From Soonwooa sp. (GTDB lineage Bacteria; Bacteroidota; Bacteroidia; Flavobacteriales; Weeksellaceae), in NCBI RefSeq assembly GCF_030151385.1, contig NZ_JASLDS010000051.1, positions 1 to 60,265 of the forward strand: a DNA stretch of 60,265 nucleotides. Direction: 5' to 3'. Both the position numbers and the translations under genes were made by a program. Under the pieces are notes generated by a model. It saw only the letters and a list, made by a program, of their open reading frames with translations. It was not told where the DNA came from and made no database searches. This document shows, in pieces, positions 24,277 to 33,223 of the stretch (positions are counted from its first letter, which is position 1; every line of letters starts with the position of its first letter).

Positions 24277-26340
24277 ATGGCGCAAATATATAATCCTAGG
24301 GATATTACATGGTTAGGTTTTAACGAAAGAGTCTTACAAGAAGCAAAAGACAACACAGTTCCGTTACCTCTTCGAATTCGATTTTTAGGAATTTTCTCAA
24401 ATAATTTGGACGAGTTTTTCCGAGTAAGAGTTGCAGGATTAAAAAGAGCGATGGATTTTAAAACCAAAATTATCCAAGAGTCTTTTTATGAAGCACCTTC
24501 AAAAATTTTGGAAAAGATTACCAAAACTGTAATTACACAGCAGGAAGATTTTGATAAAACTTGGCGTGACATTCAAAAGGAAATGGCGAAGCAGCATGTC
24601 TACATCAAGGATGCGAAAAACTTAACAGAAAAACAAAAAGATTTTGTTGTTAAGTATTTTGACGAAGAGGTGGAAAGTAATGTTATTCCGATTCTTTTGC
24701 ATGACAATGTGCCGATGCCTTATATGCGCGACAAAAGTTTGTACATTGGTATTGCGATGCGTCGTAAAGACTGGACTTACGAAAGTAAGTTTGCGATGAT
24801 TGAAGTGCCAACGACAACCAACAGCAGATTCGTGATTTTGCCAACGGAAGATAAAAACGAAAAAAATGTGATGCTTTTGGAAGATGTTATCATCTATAAT
24901 TTGCCACATATTTTCTCGTATTTTGGATATGATGAGTTCGAAGCCAATTGTTTTAAAGTAACAAAAGACGCCGAATTCGATTTGGACAACGATATCAAAA
25001 CAACGCTTGCCGACAAAATTGAAAAAGGTATCAAAAGTCGTCGAAAAGGAAAACCGACACGTTTCGTTTTTGATAAAGAGATGGATAAAGCGCTTTTGGA
25101 ATTTTTGATTAAAAAATTAAATCTTTCCAAAAAAGATAGCATTATTCCGGGGCAAAAGATTCATAATTTTAGGCATTTTATGGACTTTCCAGATGTCTTC
25201 AAAGCTTATGAAAAACCTGTTGAGAGAACGCAATTTACACATCCAGCATTTGCCCAAAAAGAAAGAGTGACGGATGTTATCATCAAAAATGATGTCTTGC
25301 TGACATTCCCATATCATACTTATGTACCAGTTATCGACTTGTTGCGAGAATCTGCGATGGATCCACATGTTAAATCAATCCAGATTACAGCTTATCGCTT
25401 GGCAAGCAATTCCAAAATTATCAACGCGTTGGTTAATGCTGTACGAAATGGTAAGGAAGTGACTGTGATGTTAGAGCTTCGTGCGAGATTTGATGAGGAA
25501 GCCAACCTATTTTGGAAAGAACGTTTGGAGCTTGAGGGTGTAAAAGTTTTAGTGGGAATTCCAAACAAGAAAGTACACGCTAAGTTGTGCGTTATCAAGA
25601 AAAGAGTGAACAACAAAACCATACAATACGGTTTTATTAGCACCGGAAATTTTAACGAGAAAACGGCAAGAATCTATGGCGATAGTTTGTTGATGACAGC
25701 AAACCGTTCGATAATGGCGGATATTAATAAAGTTTTTAATGTTCTTAAAAAGCCAAAAGCTGATCCAATGCCAGTTCTCAAAACTTGTAAATCTTTGTTG
25801 GTGTGTCCACAGTTTATGAGAGATAAAATTATTTGGCATATCGACAGAGAAATTGATGAAGCTAAAGCAGGACGCAAAGCCGAAATGATTATCAAAGTTA
25901 ATTCGCTAAGTGATAAAATTTTAATAAACAAACTTTATGAAGCTGCCAATGCTGGTGTCGATATCAAGATGATTGTTCGTGGAATCTATTGTGCGGTTAA
26001 TCAAAAGACTTTCAAAAAGAAAATTCATGCAATTAGTATTGTTGACGAATATCTAGAGCATGCAAGAATTATGTATTTCTATAATAAAGGTCAAGAGAAT
26101 TTTTACCTTTCATCGGCAGACTGGATGGCGCGGAACCTCGATTTCCGTATCGAAGCAGCGACGCCGATTTTGCAAAAGGATCTTAAAAAGCAGCTTAAAG
26201 ATATGTTAGAGATTCAGCTAAATGATAATGTGAAAGCTAGGATTTTGGACAAGAATATCCGCAACGAATATGTTAAGGCAGATGGTAAAAAGCCGATTCG
26301 TTCACAGATTGAAATCTATCATTATTTAAAAAATCTGTAA
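24277..26340 (+). CDS. ppk1: Polyphosphate kinase 1
   Basis: 687 residues, full length. PPK1 transfers the gamma-phosphate of ATP to polyphosphate through a phosphohistidine. Visible landmarks: N-terminal WLGFNERVLQEA and LGIFSNNLDEFFRVRVAGLKR, the catalytic-domain segments ITAYRLASNSKIINAL and MLELRARFDEEAN, the His motif KKVHAKLCVI (equivalent to E. coli His435), and EHARIMYFYNKG with the second conserved His. The C-terminus ends at a typical YHYLKNL. The next gene, 9 bp downstream, encodes a Ppx/GppA phosphatase, so synthesis and breakdown of polyphosphate are coupled in one transcript. Confidence 0.95.
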   Translation: MAQIYNPRDITWLGFNERVLQEAKDNTVPLPLRIRFLGIFSNNLDEFFRVRVAGLKRAMDFKTKIIQESFYEAPSKILEKITKTVITQQEDFDKTWRDIQKEMAKQHVYIKDAKNLTEKQKDFVVKYFDEEVESNVIPILLHDNVPMPYMRDKSLYIGIAMRRKDWTYESKFAMIEVPTTTNSRFVILPTEDKNEKNVMLLEDVIIYNLPHIFSYFGYDEFEANCFKVTKDAEFDLDNDIKTTLADKIEKGIKSRRKGKPTRFVFDKEMDKALLEFLIKKLNLSKKDSIIPGQKIHNFRHFMDFPDVFKAYEKPVERTQFTHPAFAQKERVTDVIIKNDVLLTFPYHTYVPVIDLLRESAMDPHVKSIQITAYRLASNSKIINALVNAVRNGKEVTVMLELRARFDEEANLFWKERLELEGVKVLVGIPNKKVHAKLCVIKKRVNNKTIQYGFISTGNFNEKTARIYGDSLLMTANRSIMADINKVFNVLKKPKADPMPVLKTCKSLLVCPQFMRDKIIWHIDREIDEAKAGRKAEMIIKVNSLSDKILINKLYEAANAGVDIKMIVRGIYCAVNQKTFKKKIHAISIVDEYLEHARIMYFYNKGQENFYLSSADWMARNLDFRIEAATPILQKDLKKQLKDMLEIQLNDNVKARILDKNIRNEYVKADGKKPIRSQIEIYHYLKNL

Positions 26341-26349
26341 TTTTATATT

Positions 26350-27231
26350 ATGAAAATTGCAGCAATAGATATTGGAAGTAACGCCGCACGTCTTTTGATT
26401 AACGATGTGCAAGAGGTTAATGGTAAAGCCGAATTTACAAAACTTAATTTGTTAAGAATTCCGTTACGTTTGGGAATGGATGTTTTTAACCTTGGCGAAA
26501 TTGGAGCAGAACGTCAAAAAATGTTTCTTAGTTCTATGAAGATTTTTCATCAATTGATGGAAGTTTACCATGTTGAACATTACAGAGCTTGTGCGACAAG
26601 TGCGATGCGCGATGCCAAAAATGGTGCAGAGCTTATTGCTTTAGCAAAAAAAGAAGCTAATATTAATATCGAAATAATCTCGGGTGACGAAGAAGCAACT
26701 TTGATTTATGAAAACCATGTTGCCGAAAGTCTTGACAAAAAAACAGCTTACTTATATATTGATGTTGGTGGTGGATCAACAGAATTAACATTTTATGAGA
26801 ACGATAAAATGTTGTATGAAAAGTCCTTTAATATAGGAACTATTCGCTTGTTGCAAGGTTTGGTAACCGAAGATATGTGGTTCGAAATGAAGTCCGAAAT
26901 CAAAAAGAATATTCTTTCCAAAAACAATGTCGTAGCAATTGGTTCGGGTGGTAACATTAACAAGATTTTTTCATTAAGCAAAACCAAAGACGGAAAACCA
27001 ATGTCTGCGGCGACACTGAAAAAATATTATAAAACCATGAAAGAAATGAGCGTTCCCGAGCGTATGTCTTTCTATCAACTTAGAGAAGATAGAGCGGATG
27101 TTTTGGTGCCAGCGCTTCAGATTTTCAATGCGGTGATGAATTGGGCTGACATTAACCATATTTTTGTTCCGAAAATTTCCGTTGCAGATGGTTTAATTAA
27201 AAGCATTTATTCAAAACTTGAAAAGAAATAA
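26350..27231 (+). CDS. ppx: Ppx/GppA family exopolyphosphatase (short form)
   Basis: 293 residues of the ASKHA fold. P-loop-like motifs: AAIDIGSNAARLLI at 3-16 and IDVGGGSTELTFYEN near 138, plus a GSGGNINKI loop near 198. The C-terminal HD domain of the long E. coli Ppx is absent, as is common for the Bacteroidota form. It lies 9 bp after ppk1. It could hydrolyse polyphosphate or (p)ppGpp; the operon context favours polyphosphate. A terminator follows at 27307. Confidence 0.88.
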   Translation: MKIAAIDIGSNAARLLINDVQEVNGKAEFTKLNLLRIPLRLGMDVFNLGEIGAERQKMFLSSMKIFHQLMEVYHVEHYRACATSAMRDAKNGAELIALAKKEANINIEIISGDEEATLIYENHVAESLDKKTAYLYIDVGGGSTELTFYENDKMLYEKSFNIGTIRLLQGLVTEDMWFEMKSEIKKNILSKNNVVAIGSGGNINKIFSLSKTKDGKPMSAATLKKYYKTMKEMSVPERMSFYQLREDRADVLVPALQIFNAVMNWADINHIFVPKISVADGLIKSIYSKLEKK

Positions 27232-27306
27232 CCGCTTTGCAATCAATGCTTTTGCAAACTTTTAAAAGATAGTATTTTTCATCTTTTATGGTTAAATATA
27301 AAATAC

Positions 27307-27332
27307 AAAAACCTCCAACTCAGGAGGTTTTT
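27307..27332. terminator. Bidirectional terminator between ppx and fucosidase
   Basis: AAAAACCTCC, loop AACTCA, GGAGGTTTTT: a perfect 10-bp stem with A and T runs on either side, between two convergent genes. Confidence 0.8.
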
Positions 27333-27335
27333 CGT

Positions 27336-29165
27336 TTATAGATTACTGTCGACGACATTGATGTTTTCTCGGAAAAGTTCCACAGGTTTGTCAAGCAAGA
27401 CTGCAATAACAGTGAGGTTGTTATCCAGTCGATCTTCGGGAATGTCGATGTATACGATGCCGGGGATTTTGCTCCAGTAAAGTTTATTAAAAACCTGATG
27501 ATTAATAACCGATCCTTCACCAACAATTCTGACACGCGAAATTTGATTTTTCAAACCTTTGATGGCGATTGGACCATTTGGTTTTCCGTCTACGAAAAGA
27601 TACAAGGTTTGTCGGTCCTTACTTAGCGTTGTCAAACCATCATAATGACCATTCGGAATACTATCACCAGTATTGTAAAAAGCTTCGGAATGCTTGCTAA
27701 GCCAATTTTTAATTTCGGCGTTTTGCGTTTTTATTGCCATATTTTGACCATCTTCCGTAATTCCCAATTTTTGAAACAGACCGAAATTTTTAGTTTTACC
27801 AACTTCTTCTGCAAGTTGATAAACGGCTTGTTTGGTATTTTTAGAATTGATAACTTGGTTAAAATCAAAATTGTTTTCCAAAGTCGGTTCCACAAATTTT
27901 GGTTTTTCCTTAAAACTTAACTCAATAACGCTAACATCTTGGTCGTAATTTGCATTGGTAATGTCGATGTCGAGATTTCCTTTTTTATCGCTTTTAAAAT
28001 CTAGTTTTGCAGCATTATCATTTAACATTTTAAGACCTAAAATTTCTGTTTGCAAACCATGAAGACTAAGATGCTCTTTGTTGCGATCGAGATAGAGGTA
28101 AAGTTTTTTTTCATTTTTTGAAAAAGCAGATTTTCCTAGATAGTTTTTAGAATCCAAACCTCGTCGTGTTCCATAGACGGCTTCAGGATACTTTTTTGTC
28201 CAACGTCCAAGATTTTCTAAAACATCTTGTTGTTCTTTAACAATCGTTCCATCAGCTTTTGGACCAATGTCAATCAGAAGATTTCCGCCCATACTAATGA
28301 CGTCAGCCAAAGTTCTGACAATCATATTCGGTGTTTTGTAATGTGTGTCAAAAGGCTGGTAACCCCAAGAATCATTCATTGTGTAACACAGTTCCCAGTA
28401 TTCATCTTCTGGCGCTACAACTGGAACGCCTTGTTCTGGTGTCGCATAGTCGCCATGTTGGTTGAGTCTAGAATTGATGATGATATCTTTGTTAAATTTT
28501 CTCAGATTGGTTAAAGTTTGCGGTGCTTTCCAATCTTCGGAAGTGTGTTCCCAATCGCCGTCAAACCAAATTAAATCGGGTTGATATTGCTGTGATAGTT
28601 CGTCAAGTTGAGCTTGGTAATATTTAACAAAATTATTCCAACGCTGAGGTTCTTTGATAATGTCATAACGCTTTTTAGTTCGTGTCGCAACATCGTAGTA
28701 ATCGTGACTCCAATCGGGAAGTGAGTAATACAAACCCGTTTTGAGACCTGTCTTTTTTAAGGCTGCAACAAATGCTGTCAAAACATCTTTTTTAGCTTTC
28801 GAATCTCTAAGCGTTGTAATGGCTTTGTCTGCTTTGGAATCCCACAACGAAACACCATCATGATGTCTTGTCGTAATCACCGAATATTTTGCACCAGAGT
28901 TTTTAATTAATTCAGCCCAAGTTTCTGGTTGATAATTGGAAGCTGTGAAGCCATCCAATTGTTTCATATAATTGTCGTGGTTGATATAATTGTTAAAAAA
29001 TGCCCACGACTCGGAAATGCCTTTAACCGAATAAATTCCCCAATGTATAAAAATGCCAAGCTTAGCATCCTGAAACCATTCCATTTTGGAAGTTGGTTGA
29101 TTGCTTTTCTGCGCTGAAAAAAGTAGTGAAATGCTAACGAATGCGGAACAAAAGAGCTTTTTCAT
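27336..29165 (-). CDS. Alpha-L-fucosidase (GH29)
   Basis: 609 residues, signal peptide ending FSAQ. The GH29 (beta/alpha)8 domain is shown by WFQDAKLGIFIHWGIYSV near 30, the TTRHHDGVSLWDSK motif near 98, and DLIWFDGDWE, where the first Asp is the expected nucleophile, near 200. A C-terminal beta-sandwich region follows (from about 350). It releases L-fucose from glycans in the periplasm or at the surface. The gene stands alone, with no SusCD pair or other glycosidase nearby, so it is not part of a visible polysaccharide-utilisation locus. Confidence 0.92.
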   Translation of the reverse strand: MKKLFCSAFVSISLLFSAQKSNQPTSKMEWFQDAKLGIFIHWGIYSVKGISESWAFFNNYINHDNYMKQLDGFTASNYQPETWAELIKNSGAKYSVITTRHHDGVSLWDSKADKAITTLRDSKAKKDVLTAFVAALKKTGLKTGLYYSLPDWSHDYYDVATRTKKRYDIIKEPQRWNNFVKYYQAQLDELSQQYQPDLIWFDGDWEHTSEDWKAPQTLTNLRKFNKDIIINSRLNQHGDYATPEQGVPVVAPEDEYWELCYTMNDSWGYQPFDTHYKTPNMIVRTLADVISMGGNLLIDIGPKADGTIVKEQQDVLENLGRWTKKYPEAVYGTRRGLDSKNYLGKSAFSKNEKKLYLYLDRNKEHLSLHGLQTEILGLKMLNDNAAKLDFKSDKKGNLDIDITNANYDQDVSVIELSFKEKPKFVEPTLENNFDFNQVINSKNTKQAVYQLAEEVGKTKNFGLFQKLGITEDGQNMAIKTQNAEIKNWLSKHSEAFYNTGDSIPNGHYDGLTTLSKDRQTLYLFVDGKPNGPIAIKGLKNQISRVRIVGEGSVINHQVFNKLYWSKIPGIVYIDIPEDRLDNNLTVIAVLLDKPVELFRENINVVDSNL

Positions 29166-29261
29166 GTTGAGAATTTATTGATTTTAAATATATAAAATTT
29201 TTGTCGATTTCTGCTTTGTTCGTTCTTAACCTAAGTCAATATTAATCTTAATAAAGCGTCG

Positions 29262-29269
29262 TAATTTTG
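29262..29269 (+). promoter_or_regulatory. Probable -7 promoter element of the LLM oxidoreductase gene
   Basis: TAATTTTG, 16 bases before the ATG at 29286; TTA in place of TTG 17 bases upstream. Confidence 0.45.
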
Positions 29270-29285
29270 ATAAAAATAATTGAAA

Positions 29286-30305
29286 ATGGAATTAGGAATA
29301 GGAATGTTTGGAGACTTAGCAATAGACCCAACAACTGGAAAATATAGAAATGCTGGTGTCAAAATGCGTGAAATTTTGGACCAAGTAAAATTAATGGACG
29401 AAGTCGGGATTGATGTTTTTGCAATGGGCGAACATCACCGCGAAGATTATGCGGTTTCCTCACCAGAAATCCTTTTGGCTGCAGCGTCTAGTATTACTAA
29501 AAATATAAAATTGGCAAGTGGTGTTACGGTTTTGAGTTCTTCAGAACCTGTAAAAGTTTATGAAGATTTTGCAACGATTGACCAAATTTCGGATGGTCGT
29601 GCCGAGATTGTTGTTGGTCGTGGAAGCTTCATTGAATCTTTTCCACTTTATGGTTATGATTTATCGGATTATAATGAACTTTTTGAAGAAAAATTAGGTT
29701 TACTTTTAAAAATAAATTCAGGTGAAAATGTAAGTTGGAGAGGTCGACTAAGAGCACCAATGAACAATCAAACCGTCTATCCTAGAGCTACAAATAATGG
29801 TAAATTGCCAATTTGGGTTGCAGTTGGCGGAACACCAGAATCTGTGTTGAGAGCAGCGACTTTGGGCTTGCCTTTAATTGTTGCAATTATTGGAGGAATG
29901 CCAATGCAGTTCAAGCCATTGATTGATTTTTACAAACAAGAATATCTGAAAGCTGGTCATCCAGAAAGTGAAATGCAAATCGCAATACATTCGCACACTT
30001 TTGTTAGTGAAGATCCGCAAGTAATAGAGGATTATTTCGAAAACTACAAAGCGCAAATGGATAGGATAGGAGCGAGTCGTGGTTGGGCGCCTTACACAAA
30101 AATGCAGTATGATGGTGGACGCAGCGCCGATGGTGCTTTATTCATAGGAAATGCTGATGAGGTTGCGGAGAAAATTAATCGTGTTAAAGAAGCTTTTGGT
30201 TTGACAAGATTTATTGGACATATGGACATTGGTGATCCATCACACGACATCATGTTGAAATCAATTGAACTTTTCGGAACTAAAGTTTCTGACCAAGTTC
30301 GATAA
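29286..30305 (+). CDS. LLM-class flavin-dependent oxidoreductase
   Basis: 339 residues from the ATG at 29286 (a TTG two codons earlier is less likely because the TAnnTTTG element ends at 29269). Luciferase-like monooxygenase fold: MELGIGMFGDL start, FAMGEHHREDYAVSSPEILLAAAS near 43-66, KLASGVTVLSSSEPVKVYEDFATIDQIS near 76, RAEIVVGRGSF near 107, and LPIWVAVGGTPESVLRAATLGLPLIV near 175. Such enzymes use reduced FMN or F420 and oxygen; in flavobacteria the substrate of this subfamily is unknown. Monocistronic, with a terminator immediately after. Confidence 0.85.
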   Translation: MELGIGMFGDLAIDPTTGKYRNAGVKMREILDQVKLMDEVGIDVFAMGEHHREDYAVSSPEILLAAASSITKNIKLASGVTVLSSSEPVKVYEDFATIDQISDGRAEIVVGRGSFIESFPLYGYDLSDYNELFEEKLGLLLKINSGENVSWRGRLRAPMNNQTVYPRATNNGKLPIWVAVGGTPESVLRAATLGLPLIVAIIGGMPMQFKPLIDFYKQEYLKAGHPESEMQIAIHSHTFVSEDPQVIEDYFENYKAQMDRIGASRGWAPYTKMQYDGGRSADGALFIGNADEVAEKINRVKEAFGLTRFIGHMDIGDPSHDIMLKSIELFGTKVSDQVR

Positions 30306-30310
30306 AATTA

Positions 30311-30346
30311 AAAGCGCCTTTCAAAATTTTTTGAAAGGCGTTTTTG
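30311..30346. terminator. Bidirectional terminator between LLM and flotillin genes
   Basis: Perfect 12-bp stem CGCCTTTCAAAA/TTTTGAAAGGCG followed by TTTTT, placed between convergent stops at 30305 and 30347. Confidence 0.8.
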
Positions 30347-31921
30347 TTATGCTTTATTTTCTCCTGACGAATCATTTGATTTTGGTGGTTCTTCTTTTTT
30401 AACCACTTTAACGACATTCGATTCAACAGTTTTTGTTTTTTCGTCTTGACCCTTTAGATAAGAAGGAAGATTAAGTCCAGCCATGTTGAATAAATCATTT
30501 AAAGGTGGAACCGTTTTCATCATACCAGAAACGAAGTTGGCTGTTGATGTGGTGCCTTCGGGATTGTTGCCACCATCCCAAACAGTAACTTTATCAATTT
30601 TGATATTTTTAACCGCTTCAACTTGCGTTTTCACTAACTCAGGAAGCTTTTCAATCAACAACAATTGGAATGCACTGTTCGTATCGCCGCCAGCCGCTTT
30701 AACAACTTGATCATAACCTTCAGCTTGTTTTGTAAGGATTTGGTAAAGACCTTTCGCTTCTGCTTCCATTTTCGCATAGATTGCGTCAGCTTCCCCTTTC
30801 GCTTGAAGTCTGATTTTTTCTGCTTCCGCTTCCGCATCGATAATGGCTTTCTGTTTCGAAATCTCCGCTGGTACAACGATGTTGGCTTGTTGTGTAGAAC
30901 GCTCTCTTTCCGCTCTGGCAGTTTCTGCTTTTTGTTCTGCTAAATAAGACTCTTCCAAAGCTCTTGCCGATTGTACTTTTTCTGCAGCAATGGCAATTTT
31001 CAAAGCTTCTGCTTCACGTTGTCTTCTTTCGGCATCAGAATTTGCAATGGTAATTTTCGCTTCATTTTCCCCTTTAATCGCTAAAGAGTTAGCTTCCGAA
31101 GTCGCAATACGCGCATCTCTTTCAGCTTCCGCTTTACCAATCGCCTCATCTTTTCCTGCAGAAGCAATGCTAATTTCTCTATCTTTTTGCGTGATTGCAA
31201 TTTTAACATCACGATCTCTTTGCGTTTCTGCAATCTGCGTGTCTTTTTCTCTATCAGCAACAGCTTTACCAGTTTCCCCGATTTTGGTTTGTTCCGCAAC
31301 TGAGATAATCGCTTCGTTAATCGCTTTTGCAGCAGCTTCTTTACCAAGAGCCTCGATGTATCCTGACTCATCGCGGATATCGGTAACGTTAACGTTGATT
31401 AGTTTTAGACCAATTTTCTTTAATTCGGTATCGACGTTTTTAGAAATGTTATCTAAGAATTTATCTCTATCTGAGTTGATTTCCTCAATCGTCATGGTTG
31501 CAATAACCAAACGCAACTGACCAAATAGAATATCTTTAGAAAGTTCCTGAATTTGCTCTGGAGAAAGTCCTAGCAATCTTTCTGCTGCATTTCCCATGCT
31601 GTCTGGCTCTGTAGAAATCGCAATCGTAAAACGACAAGGCACATCGACACGGATGTTTTGTCGAGAAAGGGCGTTGGTCAAATTGGCTTCAATAGAAATT
31701 GGTTTTAAATCCAAATAAGCAAAATCTTGGATTACTGGCCAAACAAAAGCACCACCGCCGTGAATACATTTTGCTGAGCTTCCTCCAGTTTTTCCATAGA
31801 TTACCAAAATTTTATCCGACGGACAACGTTTGTACCGCGAGATAAGTGCCATAAAGGTTACGAATAGTACAAAAACGAGTACTACAATTAGGATAAAAGT
31901 CCCATTAATTCCATCAATCAT
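30347..31921 (-). CDS. Flotillin family membrane scaffold protein
   Basis: 524 residues. One N-terminal membrane helix (7-28) is followed by a SPFH/band 7 domain (about 30-215: CPSDKILVIYGKTGG, GGGAFVWPVIQDFAYLDL, VDVPCRFTIAI, LGQLRLVIATM-like segment). A long Ala/Glu/Lys-rich coiled coil follows (215-420; AEAEKIRLQAKGEADAIYAK). The C-terminus is Lys/Glu-rich. Flotillins form oligomeric scaffolds in ordered membrane patches. It lies 13 bp downstream of an NfeD-like gene, the same pairing as yuaF-floT in Bacillus. The biased Ala/Glu codons create long antisense open frames that are not genes. Confidence 0.9.
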   Translation of the reverse strand: MIDGINGTFILIVVLVFVLFVTFMALISRYKRCPSDKILVIYGKTGGSSAKCIHGGGAFVWPVIQDFAYLDLKPISIEANLTNALSRQNIRVDVPCRFTIAISTEPDSMGNAAERLLGLSPEQIQELSKDILFGQLRLVIATMTIEEINSDRDKFLDNISKNVDTELKKIGLKLINVNVTDIRDESGYIEALGKEAAAKAINEAIISVAEQTKIGETGKAVADREKDTQIAETQRDRDVKIAITQKDREISIASAGKDEAIGKAEAERDARIATSEANSLAIKGENEAKITIANSDAERRQREAEALKIAIAAEKVQSARALEESYLAEQKAETARAERERSTQQANIVVPAEISKQKAIIDAEAEAEKIRLQAKGEADAIYAKMEAEAKGLYQILTKQAEGYDQVVKAAGGDTNSAFQLLLIEKLPELVKTQVEAVKNIKIDKVTVWDGGNNPEGTTSTANFVSGMMKTVPPLNDLFNMAGLNLPSYLKGQDEKTKTVESNVVKVVKKEEPPKSNDSSGENKA

Positions 31922-31934
31922 TTTATAGTTTTAT

Positions 31935-32501
31935 TTAAATTTTTTCAACAACAAGAATTTTGTCTTCGATACGAACCACTTTTACCAATTTTCCAGATTG
32001 AATGCTTTCATTTTCTGAAACAGCTGTTAACTCGTGGTTACTACCATTAAGAGAGATTAAAATTTTTCCCTGTCCCGATTTTTCGGACGGAATTGTCAGA
32101 TATACCTCACCGCTTTTGCCGACCAACTTGTTGATATCGAAAGTGTTGTCTTCGGAAAGTTTTAAGATTTGTTTGATAATCGCAAAATACAAAACGATGA
32201 AAACCAAACCTACTAAGGCTGCAACAATGACTAATAGAGTTTTGTTGCTGATTGTTTCGTAAAATGCAACGCCAGCCCAACCAAAACCAAGTAAAAAATT
32301 AATCAAGTTTCGGAAAGAAAACAATTGAAAAGGTGCATCGGCATGGTCGAGATTTCCATCAAAATCCGCATTGATTCCGTCGGAAGCATCGCTACCTGCT
32401 AGCGTTAAAATTGTTTGAACTAGAAAAATTAAACTCGCTGCAATTGCAGTCCACCAAAAAGCTTGCTGCAAAGAGTCCATCCCTTGTAAAAAGTCTAACA
32501 T
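31935..32501 (-). CDS. NfeD-like membrane protein (YuaF type)
   Basis: 188 residues: three hydrophobic segments (about 14-36, 65-85, 88-112) and then a soluble domain with KLVGKSGEVYLTIPSEKSGQGKILISL and SGKLVKVVRIEDKILVVEKI, an OB-fold as in NfeD. NfeD proteins partner with SPFH proteins in the membrane; the flotillin gene follows directly on the same transcript. The protease domain of long NfeD forms is absent, as in YuaF. Confidence 0.82.
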   Translation of the reverse strand: MLDFLQGMDSLQQAFWWTAIAASLIFLVQTILTLAGSDASDGINADFDGNLDHADAPFQLFSFRNLINFLLGFGWAGVAFYETISNKTLLVIVAALVGLVFIVLYFAIIKQILKLSEDNTFDINKLVGKSGEVYLTIPSEKSGQGKILISLNGSNHELTAVSENESIQSGKLVKVVRIEDKILVVEKI

Positions 32502-33223
32502 AGTTTTATTTAGAATTGTTTAAAAATACTAAAAAAAATGCAGAAATGAAAGCTTTTTTTAATGTTGACATTATTTTTTTATAAACTTTTTGCTAAATGC
32601 TTGATGATATGTATTTGCCATTTTGCGAAACAAAATAATGCTGTGAATGTTGTTAAGCTCCTTCGGATCTTTTCGCATAGTTTTTTGTAGGCTATTAACA
32701 GAGCGTTCCTCTGGAACTTGTTGACAAAAACATATTTTTTTAATAAAATGATATTGGAAATGTTGTTAAGCTCCTTAGAAGTTTTCTGCTAATAGATAGT
32801 TTGAATCAAACATCAACCTAGCTCCGTAGGAGCGATCTATAACATTAACAGGTCGCTCCTACGGAGCTCGCAACGATAGTTTTTGTTTGCTATTAACAGA
32901 GCGTTCCTCTGGAACGCTTTAATGAAGCGAATTCATGTTTTGTTGCCGAAGTGAAATGAGGTTTTCTGTTTGATTTTTAATTATTATTAATAGAATGTTC
33001 CTCTGGAACTTTTTGACAAAACGCATTCGCTTTTTTTAATAAAATGATATTAGAAATATTATTAAGCTCCTTCGGAGCTTTCTGATAATAGAATGTTTGA
33101 AGCAAAAATTTGCCGAGCTCCGTAGGAGCGGTCTGAATTATTAACGAAAATCACACACATACACGGTGGCTTTGTGGTCTTTTGCAAAAAGAAAAAACGC
33201 TCCAAAATTGAAGCGCTCTATTT
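32502..33223. repeat. Intergenic cluster of nine short hairpins
   Basis: 722 bp with no gene. It contains nine 13-base hairpins or remnants of them: 32657-32669 (degenerate), 32705-32717, 32770-32782 (degenerate), 32821-32833, 32855-32867, 32903-32915, 32997-33009, 33066-33078 and 33117-33129. Stems are GCTCC/GGAGC or GTTCC/GGAAC with loops GTA, TAC, TCT or TTC. A block of about 150 bp (roughly 32700-32845) recurs as 32990-33140 with the hairpins in the same order. Between 32820 and 32868 two copies face each other, giving a 19-bp inverted repeat with one mismatch. Confidence 0.8.
33190..33216 (-). terminator. Terminator of rpoN
   Basis: Eight-base stem (AGCGCTTC/GGAGCGTT on the minus strand, one G-U pair), loop AATTTT, then a T-run. 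It lies 8 bases after the stop. Confidence 0.65.

Noticed and set aside
24277..27231. ppk1-ppx arrangement as a novel system
   Set aside because: Coupled polyphosphate kinase and phosphatase genes are common in bacteria, and both proteins show the standard motifs.
30990..31520. 176-codon plus-strand frame opposite the flotillin gene
   Set aside because: Ala/Glu/Lys-rich coiled-coil coding produces long Ala/Ser/Leu antisense frames. No promoter precedes it.
32657..33129. Hairpin cluster as CRISPR or as attachment sites
   Set aside because: Units are irregularly spaced, in both orientations and without uniform spacers; no cas or integrase genes are near.
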